Part shown: in pieces, positions 1 through 12,600 of the stretch | Layout of the letters: every line of letters starts with the position of its first letter | Numbering within the stretch: the first letter of the stretch is position 1 | NCBI GenBank assembly: GCA_902651635.1 | Contig: CACRSC010000005.1 | Span: 1 to 64,000 of the forward strand | Length of the DNA stretch: 64,000 bases | From: Mastigamoeba balamuthi | Taxonomy: Eukaryota > Evosea > Mastigamoebida > Mastigamoebidae | Reading direction: 5' to 3' | Program-made: the position numbers and the translations under genes | Notes under the pieces: generated by a model | The model's input: the letters and a program-made list of their open reading frames with translations, nothing else | Databases searched by the model: none | What the model was told of the DNA's origin: nothing

Positions 1-1494
1 GTGCTGTAGAAGCCCGTCCACGGCTCCTTGAGCGACCGCATGTACGGCAGCAGGTCCCCCGCGTGCCTCTCCCGCGGCGCCGGCTCCGCCGCCCTCGCCG
101 CCCGCACAAACTCCCGCACCGTGCAGTACCTCGCCCGCACCCGGCCCCGCGCCCGGCCGTTCAGCGCCCCCATCGCCGCCTCCATCCGCCCGAACGCCGC
201 GCTCGCGTTCTCCCCGTACCGGAAGTCGTCCCCGAACGTCAGCATCACCGGCCCCTCCTCCCCGCCCCCGCCGCTCCCGCCCCGCCGCGGCCCCGCCGCC
301 GCCAGGGCAGCGCGCTCCAGCATGTCCGCCTGCCGCTCCGCGTCAAAGGCCGAGTCCGGGGACCGCTCAAAGTCGAAGCCCCCGTCTCCCAGCATGATGG
401 CGTGGTAGCTCTTCCACACCACGTGCGCCCACAGCCCCCCGGCTGCTGCTGCTGCTGCTGCTGCTGCTGATCCTCCTCCTCCTCCTCCGGTCCCTGTCCC
501 GGCTCCGGCTCCGGCTTCTGGCCCCTCGCCTCCGCCGTTCCTCCTGCCCTCGGTGGTCCCGGCCCCGGCCCAGGCCTCGGCCCCGGCCTCGCCCGCCCGC
601 GCCCACGGCGTCCACCGGAAGCTGCGGGCGGCCTGCAGCCGGCTGCGCGTGTCCCACGTCGACGCCCGGTTCAGGACCGCCGCCCCCACGCCCAGCTGGG
701 GCAGCAGCGCCGGCGCCAGCGACGAGTGCCCGAACGGGTCCGCCTGGAACACCGCCTCCCCGCTGTCCCGCCTCCACAGCCCGTGCCGCCGCAGGTACGC
801 CCCGCCCTCGTCCGCCTGCCCCAGGTACCCCGCCAGCGTCACGCACGCCTCGTCCGGCTGCACCCACCCCGCGTTGCTCAGCTCAAACCTACTCGCAGAA
901 TCCGAGTGCGCAGCCGCACGGAGCGTGTGAGTGCGCGTATACCGCACAGGGACAAGTAGGATCGCCCGCATCCGGCATTCCGAGATGAGTGCGAAACAAC
1001 CGCCATCTGAGGATTGCTATCCGGCGTGCCTGCCCGACTGGACGAGCGTGCGCACGACGTCGCCCCACGTGCCGTTGGCGCCGGGCAGCAGCCCCTGCGG
1101 GACGCTTCGGTGCTCCTCGTCCTCGAGCCAGCGTGCCAGCGTCGAGACTTCGCCCCACGAGAACCTGCGGTCTTCGTGGCCCCAGAGGCTCTGCAGCACC
1201 GACTCGATGATCGCCCGCATGTGCGAGTGGTACAGCTCCTGCACGACGCACGACGAGCGAGGGCCGGAGCGGTGTCAGCGATGCCAGGAAGAGCAGTGCG
1301 CAGTTCGGAGAGATGCACTCAACTTCAAACGTCGTCCGCCACCCGGGGTCCACGTGGCTCAGCGGCGCCACGCACAGGTCGACGGGGGCCCGGGGGCCCT
1401 GCGTCCCTGCGTGTGCGACAGCGACGAGCAGCGCCAGCACCGCCAGAGCGGGCATTGCGGGGCAGCAAGCGGAGCAAGGGCGAAGTGCGCACAC
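1..1494 (-). CDS. GH38 alpha-mannosidase, 5' part (runs off the window)
   Basis: Glycoside hydrolase family 38, expected to trim alpha-mannose from N-glycans in the lysosome or secretory path. Three exons are visible: 1494-1325, 1238-1030 and 888 to beyond position 1. Exon 1 encodes a signal peptide ending near VAVAHAG, then LSHVDPGW, where the HxD pair matches the family's zinc ligands. Exon 2 carries ELYHSHMRAI and RFSWGEVSTLARW. Exon 3 carries FELSNAGWVQPDEA, then QADPFGHSS, which holds the nucleophile Asp, and GDDFRYG. Intron 1 is GTTGAG..CAG; intron 2 is a GC-AG intron (donor GCACGC, 1029). Exon 3 has an insertion of Gly/Ala-rich sequence with a polyalanine run encoded by a CAG/CTG-type repeat near 440-470; family members lack it. 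A second in-frame Met lies 13 codons downstream and could be the start. The C-terminal half is outside the window. Confidence 0.9.
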
Positions 1495-2829
1495 ACCTTC
1501 TCCGGGCTGTGCAGAAATTGTGGTGACTGTGACGTGGCCGCCCGGCCGACCGAGAGGTCAGCACACGTGTTCCTGCGGTGCTTTTCCGCCGCAATGTCAC
1601 AGCGGCAATGAGCGGCTGCCTGCGGGTGCGCCCTGTGAGAACCGTAGCTCCGCCTGCTGCGCTCGAGAGGTGCACAGTCGCTGGGGAGGACGTGCAGCTC
1701 GAGTTTCTCCAGAGCTAACTGAACTGAACGCTGCCCGTATCACCCTCATCAGGGGTCCGTCACCGGGCAACGACCGCACGGGAGAGGACCAGCAGCCTGC
1801 GTGGCTCTGCGGAGGCATGCCGTAACGCCCTCCCCTCTGTAGAGGGCAAACGCCCCGGGAATCGGACCCGAGGGAACAGCAGGCGAGGGGCAGCTTCCCG
1901 AAGCCTCGGACGATCTCCCACGCAGACGCCTCACCAGGCAGCGCTCCGAGCGGGCGGGCCAACAACTACTCGATACGTTGTGGGCAACGCACGAGGGGCC
2001 TCGAGGCAGAGAGGGGTCCCTTTGGGCATTTGGGGGTCGCGAGCGTCGCTCGGGATTGCTTCCTGCCCCGCCCGCTGTGTCCACACGCAGCCCAGCGTCC
2101 TTGCGCTGCCCACAGCACGCACAGTGCTCCAGAGGCGAGCAGAGTGCCCTCTTGGGGAGGAACCACCGGTAGGAGGAGGCCGTCTGCGGCACCCCATAAC
2201 GGGACGCCATGCTCGCCGCAGACACTGAGATCGCTCCCCGTAAGAGTGGCGTGTAGAGCGTGTGGCAAGCTTTGCCCGCCTCTCTCGCGAGGCAAACCAC
2301 CGCCCGTGGGGCGTACGTTGCCTCGCGCGCGTCGGATGACATGAGTCAAAGTGGCGCACTCATGCCGTCAGGGTGTGGGGTGACCGCGTTGCTGCGCTGC
2401 CCCTCAGCGCCTACACAGATTGGGAAGCGACTGACTCGCGAGTGCATTGGCAGCACATCTCTCTCATGAGAAGGGAACTTGCGCAGCAGGCGGTGCACAT
2501 CCGTTGTAACCACAGGCGTGCCGTGCAGAGAAAGCGTGGGGGATGAATACTCTGTGTGGCCGAAGGAGCAATTGCGCAGTTGCCAAGGGCCGACAGAAAG
2601 ATATGGGGGATAGCAGTCGATAGCCATGCGCAGGTCCCGCGGGATACAACCGTGAGTGACAGCACACAATTGCGCGGTTGCAACCGACAGTGCAGGAAAA
2701 GTGAACAAAAATCAGAGCAGCTGCTCAAATGCAGCGTCTACTGCTCCCCAACCGCAATTCATTTTATAATCCTCCGTCTAAGTCCAGAGCCCTACCTCCC
2801 ACCGTCTCATTCCCTCTCGACTCTCCCTC
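1495..2829. other. Intergenic spacer, no gene recognised
   Basis: About 1.3 kb between two divergently transcribed genes (GH38 leftward, chitinase rightward). Open frames on both strands overlap each other and show no recognisable domain, so I treat it as a shared upstream region. No promoter element could be assigned. Confidence 0.5.
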
Positions 2830-4592
2830 ATGCTATCTGCTGCTGCGCTCGTCGCCTGCCTCGTCGGCAGCGCTCTCTCTCGTACGGCCGCCCTTGCGCG
2901 ACTGCGGATCTCCGCTTTTCCTTTCACCGACAATATTTCTCTGCCGCCCCGTTCTCTCTGCAGTTGATGTCCGCGCGGTCGCCGCGTCTCGCCCGCACAT
3001 CGTGTCGTACGTCGACGCTCTGCCTTCGTGGTGGCCCGCCTCGGCAATCGCTGCCGGCCTCGGCGTCCCCGGTACCTTCGCTTCTTCCCCTCGCCCGAGA
3101 AGCGAGTCAAAGGCTAAGTGTCGGGTGGCAGGATACGCTCCCAACGACGGCTACAACGTGATAAACCTGGCGTTCTGGACGACGGGGGCCACCGCGGACG
3201 CGGCGCAGGTGTGGGCCAACGCGCTGCAGTACGTGTCGACGGACAACCCGTGGGGCCAGACCAACGATGCCGTCCAGAAGGCACGCGCACCCCATCATAG
3301 CAGCCACCAACGACTGACCCTGCACGCACTGGGCCACTACCTCCAGGCATGGGCGGACGCCTTCCATAAGGCCGGGAAGTTGATCATGGTCAGCGCGTTC
3401 GGGGCCACGGACTTCCCGACTTCGGCGGGAAAGGACCCTGTTCAGGTCGCCCAGGCGCTGGCTGAGTTCGTCAACAAGAACAACCTCGACGGCGTTGACC
3501 TCGACTGGGAGGACAACAACGCGATGGAGGCGGGCACGGGCGAGGCGTGGCTGGTCAGCTGCACGCGCAAGCTGCGCGAGCTGCTGCCCAACAAGATCAT
3601 CACGCACGCGCCCCAGGGCCCCTACTTCATGGGCGCCCCTAAGTACAAGTAAGTTCTCGCAAGGTTCCTCCGGATTTGCTGTTGCGACTCACGGCTGTGC
3701 ATCATGGCGCAGGAACGGCGGGTACGTGACGGTGCACAATCAGGTGGGCAGCCTGATCGACTGGTACAACATGCAGTTCTACAACCAGGAGTCGACTACG
3801 TACAACACGTACGAGACGCTGTTCATCGCCAGCAACGGCTGGTCGACGGGCACGTCGGTCAAGGAGATCGCAGCCAAGGGCGTGCCGCTGGACAAGCTCG
3901 TGGTGGGCAAGCCGGTGATGCAGAAGGACGCGACCAACACGGGCTACGTCGAGCTCGGGGCCCTAAAGTCGATCCTGCAGCAGGGCATCAACAACCTCGG
4001 CTGGTGCGCTGGCGTCATGGGCTGGCAGTACCCCAGCGACATCTCGGGCACCTCCAACACGTGGAGCAACGGCATCAAGTCGCTCTCGTGGACTTGCGGC
4101 AACACGCCCGACCCGGACCCCGCCTGCTCGACCTACGCGCTCGCGCAGTGCCCCGCGAGGTGCCAGAGCTGCCAGGCGACGGGCAAGTGCATGGAGACCA
4201 GCGAGACGTGCGGCACGACGCCACAGCCCGCGTGCTCCACGTTCGCGCTTGCGCAGTGCCCGACGTCGAGGTGCCAGAAGTGCGCGACGACCAATGCGTG
4301 CATCGAGACGTCGCAGACGTGCCCGACGACGCCGCAGCCCACTGCGTGCTCGACGCACACGTACACCCAGTGCCCCTCGGACTGCCAGATGTGCGCGTGG
4401 ACGCAGAGCTGCCAGGACAAGACGGCCAAGTGCTCGGCGTGCACGAACCTCAAGGGCAGCCAGTGCAATGGCCCGTGCAAGAAGTGCGGCACGGAGTGTA
4501 TCCTCCTCGAGGAGGGCTGCCCGATGCTCGGGGGCTCCAGCGCCGTGGCACCGCTGCTGGCCCTCGCGGGCTGCGTGGCACTGGCGTTCTAA
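2830..4592 (+). CDS. GH18 chitinase with Cys-rich repeats and a GPI-type tail
   Basis: Secreted or surface chitinase, plausibly for cyst-wall remodelling or digestion of chitin. Five exons: 2830-2881, 2964-3071, 3132-3280, 3347-3648, 3713-4592, giving 496 aa. Exon 1 encodes only the signal peptide MLSAAALVACLVGSALS. The GH18 barrel runs from about residue 25 (RPHIVSYVDALPSWW); the catalytic DxxDxDxE is seen as DGVDLDWE. After the barrel (about residue 350) come three Cys-rich repeats of about 37 aa with the pattern ACSTxxxxQCPxxCQxC, a shorter fourth Cys block, and a hydrophobic C-terminus (AVAPLLALAGCVALAF) typical of a GPI-attachment signal. Intron 3 is GC-AG (GCACGC at 3281); introns 2 and 3 have no in-frame stops, so retention would also give a protein. 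The ATG was chosen because it gives a clean signal peptide once intron 1 is removed. Confidence 0.92.
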
Positions 4593-4970
4593 GGGGTGTT
4601 CGCCAACCACATACAGAGCCGCTTGTGTGTATTGAATCACAGAAAAAGGTGTCTCTCAATGAAGAGCAGGCTCAAGTCAGTCCCCATTCGTTCAACTCGC
4701 GCCTTTGAATTTTTGTGATTTTTGTGTATGTGGGGGACCCGCAAATGAGGAGATAGGGTTGCATTTTCGTTGCAAGAGGGTTTGTTGTATGCAATTAGAA
4801 CGTGCTCCGATGTGAGTGGAGCAGGTTGCAGATGCTTGGAGCCGGATTGCAGGAAGATAGGAGAATCACGTGAATCACCTGATGCTATAAATAGTGACGT
4901 TATTTGTGTTGTTCTGAGATTGCGGGGTGAGCAGAGCAACAGCCACCACGCCACGTACGCATAGCATCCA
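4593..4970. other. Spacer downstream of the chitinase gene
   Basis: About 380 bp, more AT-rich than the flanking exons, holding the presumed 3' UTR of the chitinase and the upstream region of the next gene. Nothing else seen. Confidence 0.5.
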
Positions 4971-7601
4971 ATGTCCTCGACACACAAGGTAGCGACACCA
5001 CCGGTGCTCAAGAGCTCGAATCTGAGAGAGGAACCCCCATTCCACGCACGCAGCACCACCACTCGTCCGCAGAGAAGGGCGAGAAGCACCACAAGCACAG
5101 CCACAGCAAGGGCGACGAGGGAGACGACGCAGCAGAGGCCCCTGCGGCTGGCGGCCCCAGGATGCCGTCAGCCTCTGCAACGCCCACCAAGCCCCACGAG
5201 AGGTCGCAGTCTGCGAGCCCTGCCGCCGCCAAGGACACCAAGATCGACCCCGGAAAACGGTACGCTCTCCGCAAAAATGCTGCGGCATTATCACCAGGGC
5301 CTGTGGGCTGTGGGTGAGCAACATCGCGGAAGGCCGTAATCAGGTGGCGTGGAGGTGTGGTGGTGGGAGTGGGGGCAAATACTCGTCGTGTTGCCAGTGC
5401 CAATTTGAGCAACGGTATTTGAGTGCTGAGTCACCCGCAACGCAACAGACGGAGCATGATGGAGGAGCTAGGCTTTGGTACGCTGCCCCCCTCGCCTGGC
5501 TTGGGCCTGGCCGTTCAGGGTCTTAAGTGTCCACCCACCCGCCAGCGGCCAAGCCGTCGCCCAAGGGCGCCAAAGGGGACGAGGAGGAACTGGAGGAGGA
5601 CGACCAGGGGGAGGACGACGACGAGTACCTCGACGAGGACGAGGAGGGCGATGAGGAGTACCTCGACGACGAGGAGGAGGGCGACGAGGAGGAGCTCGAG
5701 GATGACGAGCCTCGGATGCCCAAAGCAGCCGCAGCCCCAGCAGTTCAGCTCGGCAAGTCCCCGTCGACCTCCCCCCGCGGTGCGTTGCCCCGGGCTCGGG
5801 GCTCTGTTGGCACGCCGCGCTCCGTTCTCACAGGGGCTACTCAGCGGGCTCGGTGATCGACAAGCTGCCGTCCCCGCTTGGCAAGGGACCGGTGCCCTAC
5901 GCGGACTACGTCGAGGTGAGGCGGCTGCTGGACATCGAGCACGAGGAGCGCGAGGCGGTGCAGAAGAAGCTAAAGGAGACCGAGACGCTTCTTGAGCAGT
6001 CCAAGGACAGCGTCAAGAAGCAGACGGCGGTCATCAAGGCGGCTCTCGAGGCCAAGCTCGTCGAGAAGGAGGAGCAGATCGAGGACCTCGAGTACGAGAT
6101 CGAGGAGCTCAAGGCCAACCCCAAGGCCTCCGAGGCCGCGACCTCTGCTGCCGACTCTGCCGAGCTCGTGAAGCTACGAGCGGACAAGATGCGAATCGAG
6201 GAGGAGTGCTCCAGGGCCACGCAGTTCGCGGCGCAGATGAAGGCCCAGCTGCAGTCTCTCTCCACAGAGGTCGCCTCGTCTCTGGCCAAGTCGAGCAACC
6301 CCCCGGGGCACGCACGCAGTTGCCTTCTGACTTGGCACTGACCCTTTGACGGCGCTCCAGGCCGCTGAACGTCAGCGAGAAGGCGGCAAAGAAACTCAAG
6401 AAGGAGAAAGAGACCGTCGGGCTCGTGGAGGCGTACGAGAACGGGATGCAGCAGTGGAGCGCAATGAAGCAGAGCCTGACAACTGTGTCTGGCGGAGTCC
6501 GAGCTCTGATCGAAGCAGTGCGCTGAACATAAGTTGTGAGGTAATTTGACTCATCGATGCATCCTGCAGGCAACGACAACGCAGAAGCAGTACGATGACA
6601 GGCTGCTCACTGAACTCAAGACGCTCCGAGCAACGCTGAAAGAGATGCAGACTCGAGTTGAGGCGGCAAATGGTAAGACGGCCCTGACAGCATTTTCGCC
6701 ACGCCTAACGATCCAGTCGCAGCGAGTAAGCAGGCAGAGGACCGCCTCGAGCGTGACGTCGACTCGCTCAAGGATCAGCTGGCCCAGTCCAAGAAGGACG
6801 CTGCGGCCGCAAAAGAGGGTACACTTATTACGCGATACGGGAAACAAACCATAACCATTTGAAAAAAAACTCTTCAGCCCTGGAACAAGAGAAGACAAAG
6901 GCGTCAGAGAACGATGCACAGAAAGAGGTACCATTCCGTTCGGCTTTTTTTTCAGTTGACAGACAGTTTCTGCAGGAGTTGACACACTCCAAGGAAGAGC
7001 TACATGAAATGAAGAAGAAGTTGGAAGAAGCAAAGGCTTCTCTATCCACTGAGAAGGTTTGTGTGCATGAGTGAGCATGAACTCAATGCTCGCACCGCCA
7101 CAGGAGAAACGCGAGTCCTCCGCAGCAGAGCTCAAGAGAGCACAGGACGACCTGCAGAAAGCCCAAGTTGACATGAAAGCAATGCGAGACGATCTCAAGG
7201 CAACCCAAGAGAAGCTGCAGGAAGCGGATAAGAAGAAGGCAGCTCCTCAAGCTAAGGGTGTTGACCCCTCTGTCATTATCCCGCTGAAAGAGCAGCTGCA
7301 GGTTGGCATACTTCTTCCCGCTCTCATCTAATCACCCTCCATAGAAACTTTCTGCAGATCTTCAAGCTGCAAACAAAGCCTCCCGTCTGTTGAAGCAGAA
7401 CATTCCCAAGCTGGCAGATGCTGTGCAGAAGCGTCTCCTTGCTCGAATTGAGCAGCAAGGCACGTACACTGCCGTTTGTGGTATCTCACACTTCACATAG
7501 AAACTCGACATGCTGAGGTTCTCAGGCGCTACAAAGTCGAGGTCAAGCGCTGCCGAGACGAAATCAAGAAACTCTCGGGGGACACAGCTGCGAGCTCTTA
7601 G
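4971..7601 (+). CDS. Coiled-coil protein with an acidic low-complexity N-terminal third
   Basis: Family not recognised. The first exon is tiny (MSSTHK), followed after an intron by a His/Lys-rich stretch (HHHSSAEKGEKHHKHSHSKG). A block with MMEELGFGTLPPSPG and a very acidic run (EDDDEYLDEDEEGDEEYLDD) follows near 5530-5710. From about 5880 the protein is almost continuous heptad-type coiled coil, split over many short exons (seven or more between 5.8 and 7.6 kb). The last exon ends KRCRDEIKKLSGDTAASS and stop. The tail resembles a kinesin-14 neck or stalk, but no motor domain follows, so this is only a likeness. Exon-by-exon frames were followed by eye; the 5' half is less certain than the coiled coil. 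Likely cytoskeletal or scaffold. Confidence 0.65.
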
Positions 7602-8476
7602 TGTCCACTGTGCCACACAGATACCGCTTTGAATAAAGACCAGGTTATTTTCTGAATCCTGGGTGAAACTGGTTGCCGACCTTCGCGTCTGCTGTGAATG
7701 CCAGGAAGGGGTACGCCCCCGTGCAACCTAAGTCAAATGTATGGTGATTCGTGGGTAGGCTTCGATTCAACTTTTTCCTCATAGGTGGCGCCGGATGGCG
7801 GGCAAGGTGGCTGGAGAGGGGGAGGAGGAGCATTGATGAGAGTAACCTCCTAGAACATAAGGGGCCTCCATCTTTTCAGCTCCATCAGGATGACGCTGCT
7901 GATGCCGCTGGCGTGGAACGCACAGTTCAGCATCAGCACCTCATATTCTCTACGCCCGATTGTGCCTCCGCCTGTCTTTGATGCGCATGGTGAGTCTGTG
8001 GGTTGTGTGAGTAATGGCAGAATCTAGTTTTTATGCATTTTCGAAGAAGCCTGTGGGTGAACATCAGACAAATAAACCCTTAACAACCGCGAGAGATGCA
8101 GAGACCATACGATTTTTCATATTCCCCAAGTTTAGTTAAGCTGTCGAGCACTAAAGACCAAAACATAGGTGTTAGAATCGTCATTCTATTCACTGAATCC
8201 CTCCTGCCTTCGAATTATAGGGCGAATACGATTTCGACCTGTTTTGAGTTTAAGGGGTTGATAGTACATCAAGAAAAACCTTAAGGTCTTTCGAAGATGA
8301 TTGAAAGGTCTCGACGACCACCTTGGGTATCCCCTCGTTCCTCACTCCTTGGCGACCAAGCCCGACCACAATTCTCCTTCCTCCCCACAGTGGCAGGCTC
8401 AACAGTCCGCTGACCGACCCCTCGACCTTCATCCTTGCGTCCCTGATGAGCAGCTTGATTCCAACGCTGAAGCCTA
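7602..8476. other. Convergent intergenic spacer
   Basis: About 0.9 kb between the 3' ends of two convergent genes. Short open frames only; AT content rises toward 8.0-8.3 kb. No gene, tRNA or repeat recognised. Confidence 0.5.
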
Positions 8477-9489
8477 TCAGAATTGGTTTGGTTTATAGTG
8501 AAATGCCTGCCTGTGATCCGTCTGTATCAGGCTCTCATCCCTCAGAACTTCCAGAACGTCCCTTTCCGGAGGGAACACTGTCTGGGCTACTTTCGACATC
8601 ATTCTCCACAGGGCCTCGAAGGTCGGCAGAGCGTCCAATGGGACATCGATAAGAACCTCGGAGATTGTCGAGTCGACCACAGAACTGATTGGTGCCATCT
8701 GCCGGGCATCGCGTGACACCGCGAGGTTCGATGTGATGGGCCCTGCAGAGAGGATCCGGTGCTCCCTGCCCTCGGTGCCCGAGACTTCGACCTTGACAGA
8801 CTGCATCGTTGCGAGTTTGTAGAGGTAGTCGACTCCTGACTCGGCGGGCCCGTGCTCCTCGAGTATGCTGAGCGCCTTGAAGTTCTCGTCCGCGTTGACC
8901 ACTCTTGAGTTCGTCACGGTCACCTTGATCCTCTCGCGCGAGGGAGTGATCACGGTGGCCAACACCTTGCGCACCTCGATCTCTGCAGTGTCGATCCACC
9001 TGCGTTTTGCCTTCTTGGCCTCCTCCGAGAGCCTCAGCGCCCTACGTCGCTCATCAGAGTTACGTATGAGGAGGGAGGGAAAAGTCTCAAACAGTTCCAG
9101 GGACTTCGGCACTCCATCTCCACTGCTGTGCCCCTCGGTGTTGTCCCTCGCGTCGAAGCTGACCGTCCCGATCGACACACGGATCGGGTGCAACCTCAAG
9201 TGGGCCACCGGGACCTTGACCTCGATGTCCTCGATGCAGGCCCGCTCGACGTGTACATCCCTCGGGAGCAACATGAGCCAGTGCAGGGCCCCGTCCGAGA
9301 ACTCTGCGGGGCAGCTAGATGAAACTAGGAATTGTGCATAGGCAGACCGAGCCTCTCGAAGGCGACAGAGCCCTTGTGCAGGGACACGGAGAAGTTCTGC
9401 CACGAGAGGCCTCCTTTGAAGAGGACCGTGAAGTACCGCCACAGCAGCTTTGTCAGTGCGACGGTGTCCGAGCTCGTGTCACACTCCAT
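8477..9489 (-). CDS. Small chorein (VPS13/ATG2-type N-terminal) domain protein
   Basis: Probable lipid-transfer protein fragment family. Exon 1 starts MECDTSSDTVALTKLLWRYF. A 44-nt intron (donor GTCTGCC, acceptor CCCCGCAG) joins VAFERL to EFSDGALHWLMLLPRDVHVE. The pattern 'x-VAFERLEFxxxAL..LPRDVHVERACIEDIEVKVPVAHL' matches the chorein N-terminus of VPS13/ATG2 proteins, where a groove begins that carries lipid between membranes. Total length is only about 320 aa, far shorter than the 1000-3000 aa of full members, and it ends with a clean stop (HYKPNQF). It may be a stand-alone chorein protein, or the later exons may have been lost. The RasGEF gene upstream is on the same strand with about 120 bp between them. 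Confidence 0.6.
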
Positions 9490-9607
9490 GTGCGTATGGG
9501 CGTGTATTTATTCTTCTTCTGTGTCTGAGTCAACGCAGGCAAAGTTCGGGATTTCTCTCGGGATGAATCTGTCGGATCCGGGGTGTGCTGGATTTGATTC
9601 GCTCTTC

Positions 9608-12600
9608 CTACAGGATGGACGCGAGTCTCTTGTTGTGATGTGCCTTCGCCTGCGCTGCCGACTCGCGGGGCTCGCAGTCCTGCGAGCTCTTGAAGAGAAT
9701 CTGTGCAAGTGAATGCCTTCGAGTCAGCGGAACGGGTCCCGGTGAGTTTAGTGGCGTGCCTTGGAGTCCTGGACCCGTATGACCCCGTTGCGCAGGAACT
9801 CCATGATGGGGGGCACGGGCTTGAACCGGAACAGGTTCTGCTTCATCAGCAGGAAGGTCTCGAACACGCGCCCGAGCAGGCGGAGCTTCTCGATGTTGAC
9901 AATGTTGGAGCCTGCTGGCGTGAACAACGGGTTCCCCTCCTCGATGAAGAACAGGTCCTTGAGCCACAGGGCTGCGACGAGCGGGCAGTGAGTGGTGCGT
10001 GGGCAGTGGTGATGACACAGCTGGGCACACACCGAGGTACGGGAGCGATGGCTGGGAGATCACGTCTGCGGTCAGCTCTCTCCACTGCGAGTAGTTGTGG
10101 TCGGGCGAGGCCAGCTTGGCCATGTTGGCAAACGCCACCTGCGAGGACTTAGGCAACAACTGGGCACCGTCGTGAGAAACGTGGGGATAGGTGGAATAAG
10201 AACCGTGTACCTCCCACGTATGAACCAGGCGGCTGACGCTCGGATGCTGCAGCCCAATGAGTACCTCCATCATTCCGTTCCAGTTCTTCATCTGGTAGCA
10301 GTACTGTTTCGCGCGTGGTTGAGTTTGTGACGCTGTAATTCGGCCGAGGGGGGATGGTCACACCTGTGCGACGTCGATGAAGCGGGCGAGAATCGAGGCC
10401 CTCTGCTTCAGGTTCGCAGTAAAGACAACTTCTGCCGAAACCCACATCGAGATCTTGTCCGACTCCGCAATGTACCGCAGGACGTTTGGCGCCTCCGCCT
10501 TCCTCTGCGCCTCGTCCTTCTGCATCCACGCCTGCCCGTAGCACTGTCAGAGAGGTAGGTGTAGTGAGGGCAAGCGCACCATCTTGGATAACTCTGTGAC
10601 CCGTATGGCGTGGATGATATCCTGCTCCACCAGGCTCAGCTGACGCGCAATCTCCAAGGGGTGGATGTCCGTAAAGCTCATCTCCTTGAGGGCCTTCGGT
10701 AGATTGTTAATACATTAATTTGGTTTTTGCGTGGGCTCGCGCACGCCGTTCGGGATGTGGGAGTCGGGGAAGGCCAGTGCATCCTGCAGAAATGCCAACA
10801 GTCAGTTTGGTTCAGGCTGCCGTTGGTCGGGGGTCACCTTGCACTTCTTCTTGCTGAAGTAGAAGGTGAAGTCGCCCTCCTCAAAGGGCTGCTTCTTGTC
10901 GTGTAACCCCCTGATAACCTTCTGCTCTGCCAGGGCCGCCCCGAGCTCAAGCACCTTGTCCTTGGTGAGCTTCAGCTGGTCCATAGCAGCCTCTATTCCA
11001 TCGGATACTGGCGGCAGGAACAGCGCGGCTTGTTACTGTATGCGGGATCCGGCTGGGGGTGGCGCACCGTGGAAGCAATGGCGGAAGGTCTTGAAGCCCT
11101 TCTGCTTGGACCTCGCCAGGGGCGACGACATCCAGAACGCAGCGAGGGCCTCGGGGGTGCACTCGTTGCGCCTCTTATCGTAGGCCGTCACAAAGGCCCT
11201 CAGCTTGCTGTGCTCCCCCGCCCCGTCGTTAGCTAAGCCAGAGTGCTGGACGCTGGCCTGGCGCACATTGTCTGGTCTGTCTCGGGCGCCAGCGACTTCA
11301 CCTCGACGTCGGCCGCCACATCTTCCCGGCTCGCGATGAGCGAGTTCTTGCGCTTTCGCTCTCCCGGGGGCACAGGAGACGGCGAGCCTGAGCCCGTGTC
11401 CCCGTCCGGCCACTCGAGCTCTGCCTCGCTCTCCATCGACAGTTTCTGGTGCGTTTCTCTCAGTCAGGCGCGCTGCAGTGATGGCATGCGCAGGGGCAGG
11501 GCACCTTGAGCTGCAGTATCAGCGGGTTCGCCTCGGGTGCGTTGTCTTTCTCCTGCGAGCAGGTGTCAGTGCCCGCTGAGGGGCCGTTGGCGCTTGTGCG
11601 GCCGCACAAAGAACAGGGCCAGGGGACGCTCGAGCCTCTTCTTGAGCTCGCGGCAGAGGGGGTCGTGGTGGGCCAGGGCCTTGGTGGTCAGGAAGTCCAC
11701 GACGGCTTCTATGCACTTGGCGTCCGTCGGGTACTCGTCGTGCCACTTTGCCCACCGCAGCAGGCACCTCAGGACCCTGCGAGCGGGGTGGGAGTCAGCC
11801 CAGCCGCAGTCCGCCCAGTCCCGACCACGGACCTGACTCTCGTGTCCTCGGAGACGAACCCCATGCGCTCCTGCGGCGGCGGGGCCACCAGGACGCTCGC
11901 TGGCGACACGTACCTGCTCGCACAGGGGGTGTGAGAGAGCCCGCGGGAGGCAGGGGGAGCGAGGAAGAAGGCGCGTGCCCCCTGATGAGGTCCTGGATGA
12001 GCTCGCGGGTGCCGAAGACGTAGTGGTGCGTGAGCATGACGGTGCTGATGTAGTCGCGCATGGCGTCCTCGCTGGCAAAGGGCATGAAGACCTGCCTGAC
12101 GACGAGCTCCGCCGTCCCGTTGACCCTCGCGGTGCCCGCGGGCGACACGGGCGTCCGCGGGCCCCCTGCCGCCGCGGGCTGCGCCGTCTCGGGGAAGGCG
12201 ACGCTGTCCCTGCGGCGGAAGTCGTCGATGGCGCTGGGGCTCTGCTGCTGTTGCTGCTTCTGCTTCTGCTCAGCTGCCATCGGGCGCTCGAGCGGCCCAG
12301 AGGACTCGCGCTCGAGCATCGCCGACGTCAGCACGACGCCGCACATGGCGGGGTAGACGAAGCACAGGTCCCACGTGTGTATGCACTCCTCGCTCTTGCT
12401 CCTGCGCAGCTGCGGCTTCGTCTGGAGGGCGGAATGAGTGGAGGGAGTGGAGAGGAGGAGTGTGCAGTCAGTGTTGCTCTCGTCGCTGGGAGGGGGGGTG
12501 GCCCCGACACAGCAGCAGCACGGGGGGGGGGGCAGCAGGGCAGCGGAAATGGAAGTGGAATGGGACGCACCTCGAAGACGTCCTCCTCGCCCGTGCGCTT

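Noticed and set aside
63-959. Long plus-strand open frames over the GH38 gene
   Set aside because: They are antisense to an exon with clear GH38 motifs; GC-rich DNA gives long chance frames.
1749-2359. Overlapping minus-strand frames of 120-200 aa upstream of the chitinase
   Set aside because: Three frames overlap on one strand, no domain, no splice pattern joining them.
3704-4708. 334-aa plus-strand frame over the chitinase last exon
   Set aside because: Out of frame with the GH18 and Cys repeats; composition shows it is a shadow.
7160-7601. Kinesin-14 identity for the coiled-coil gene
   Set aside because: Only the coiled coil is alike; no motor domain follows before the stop.
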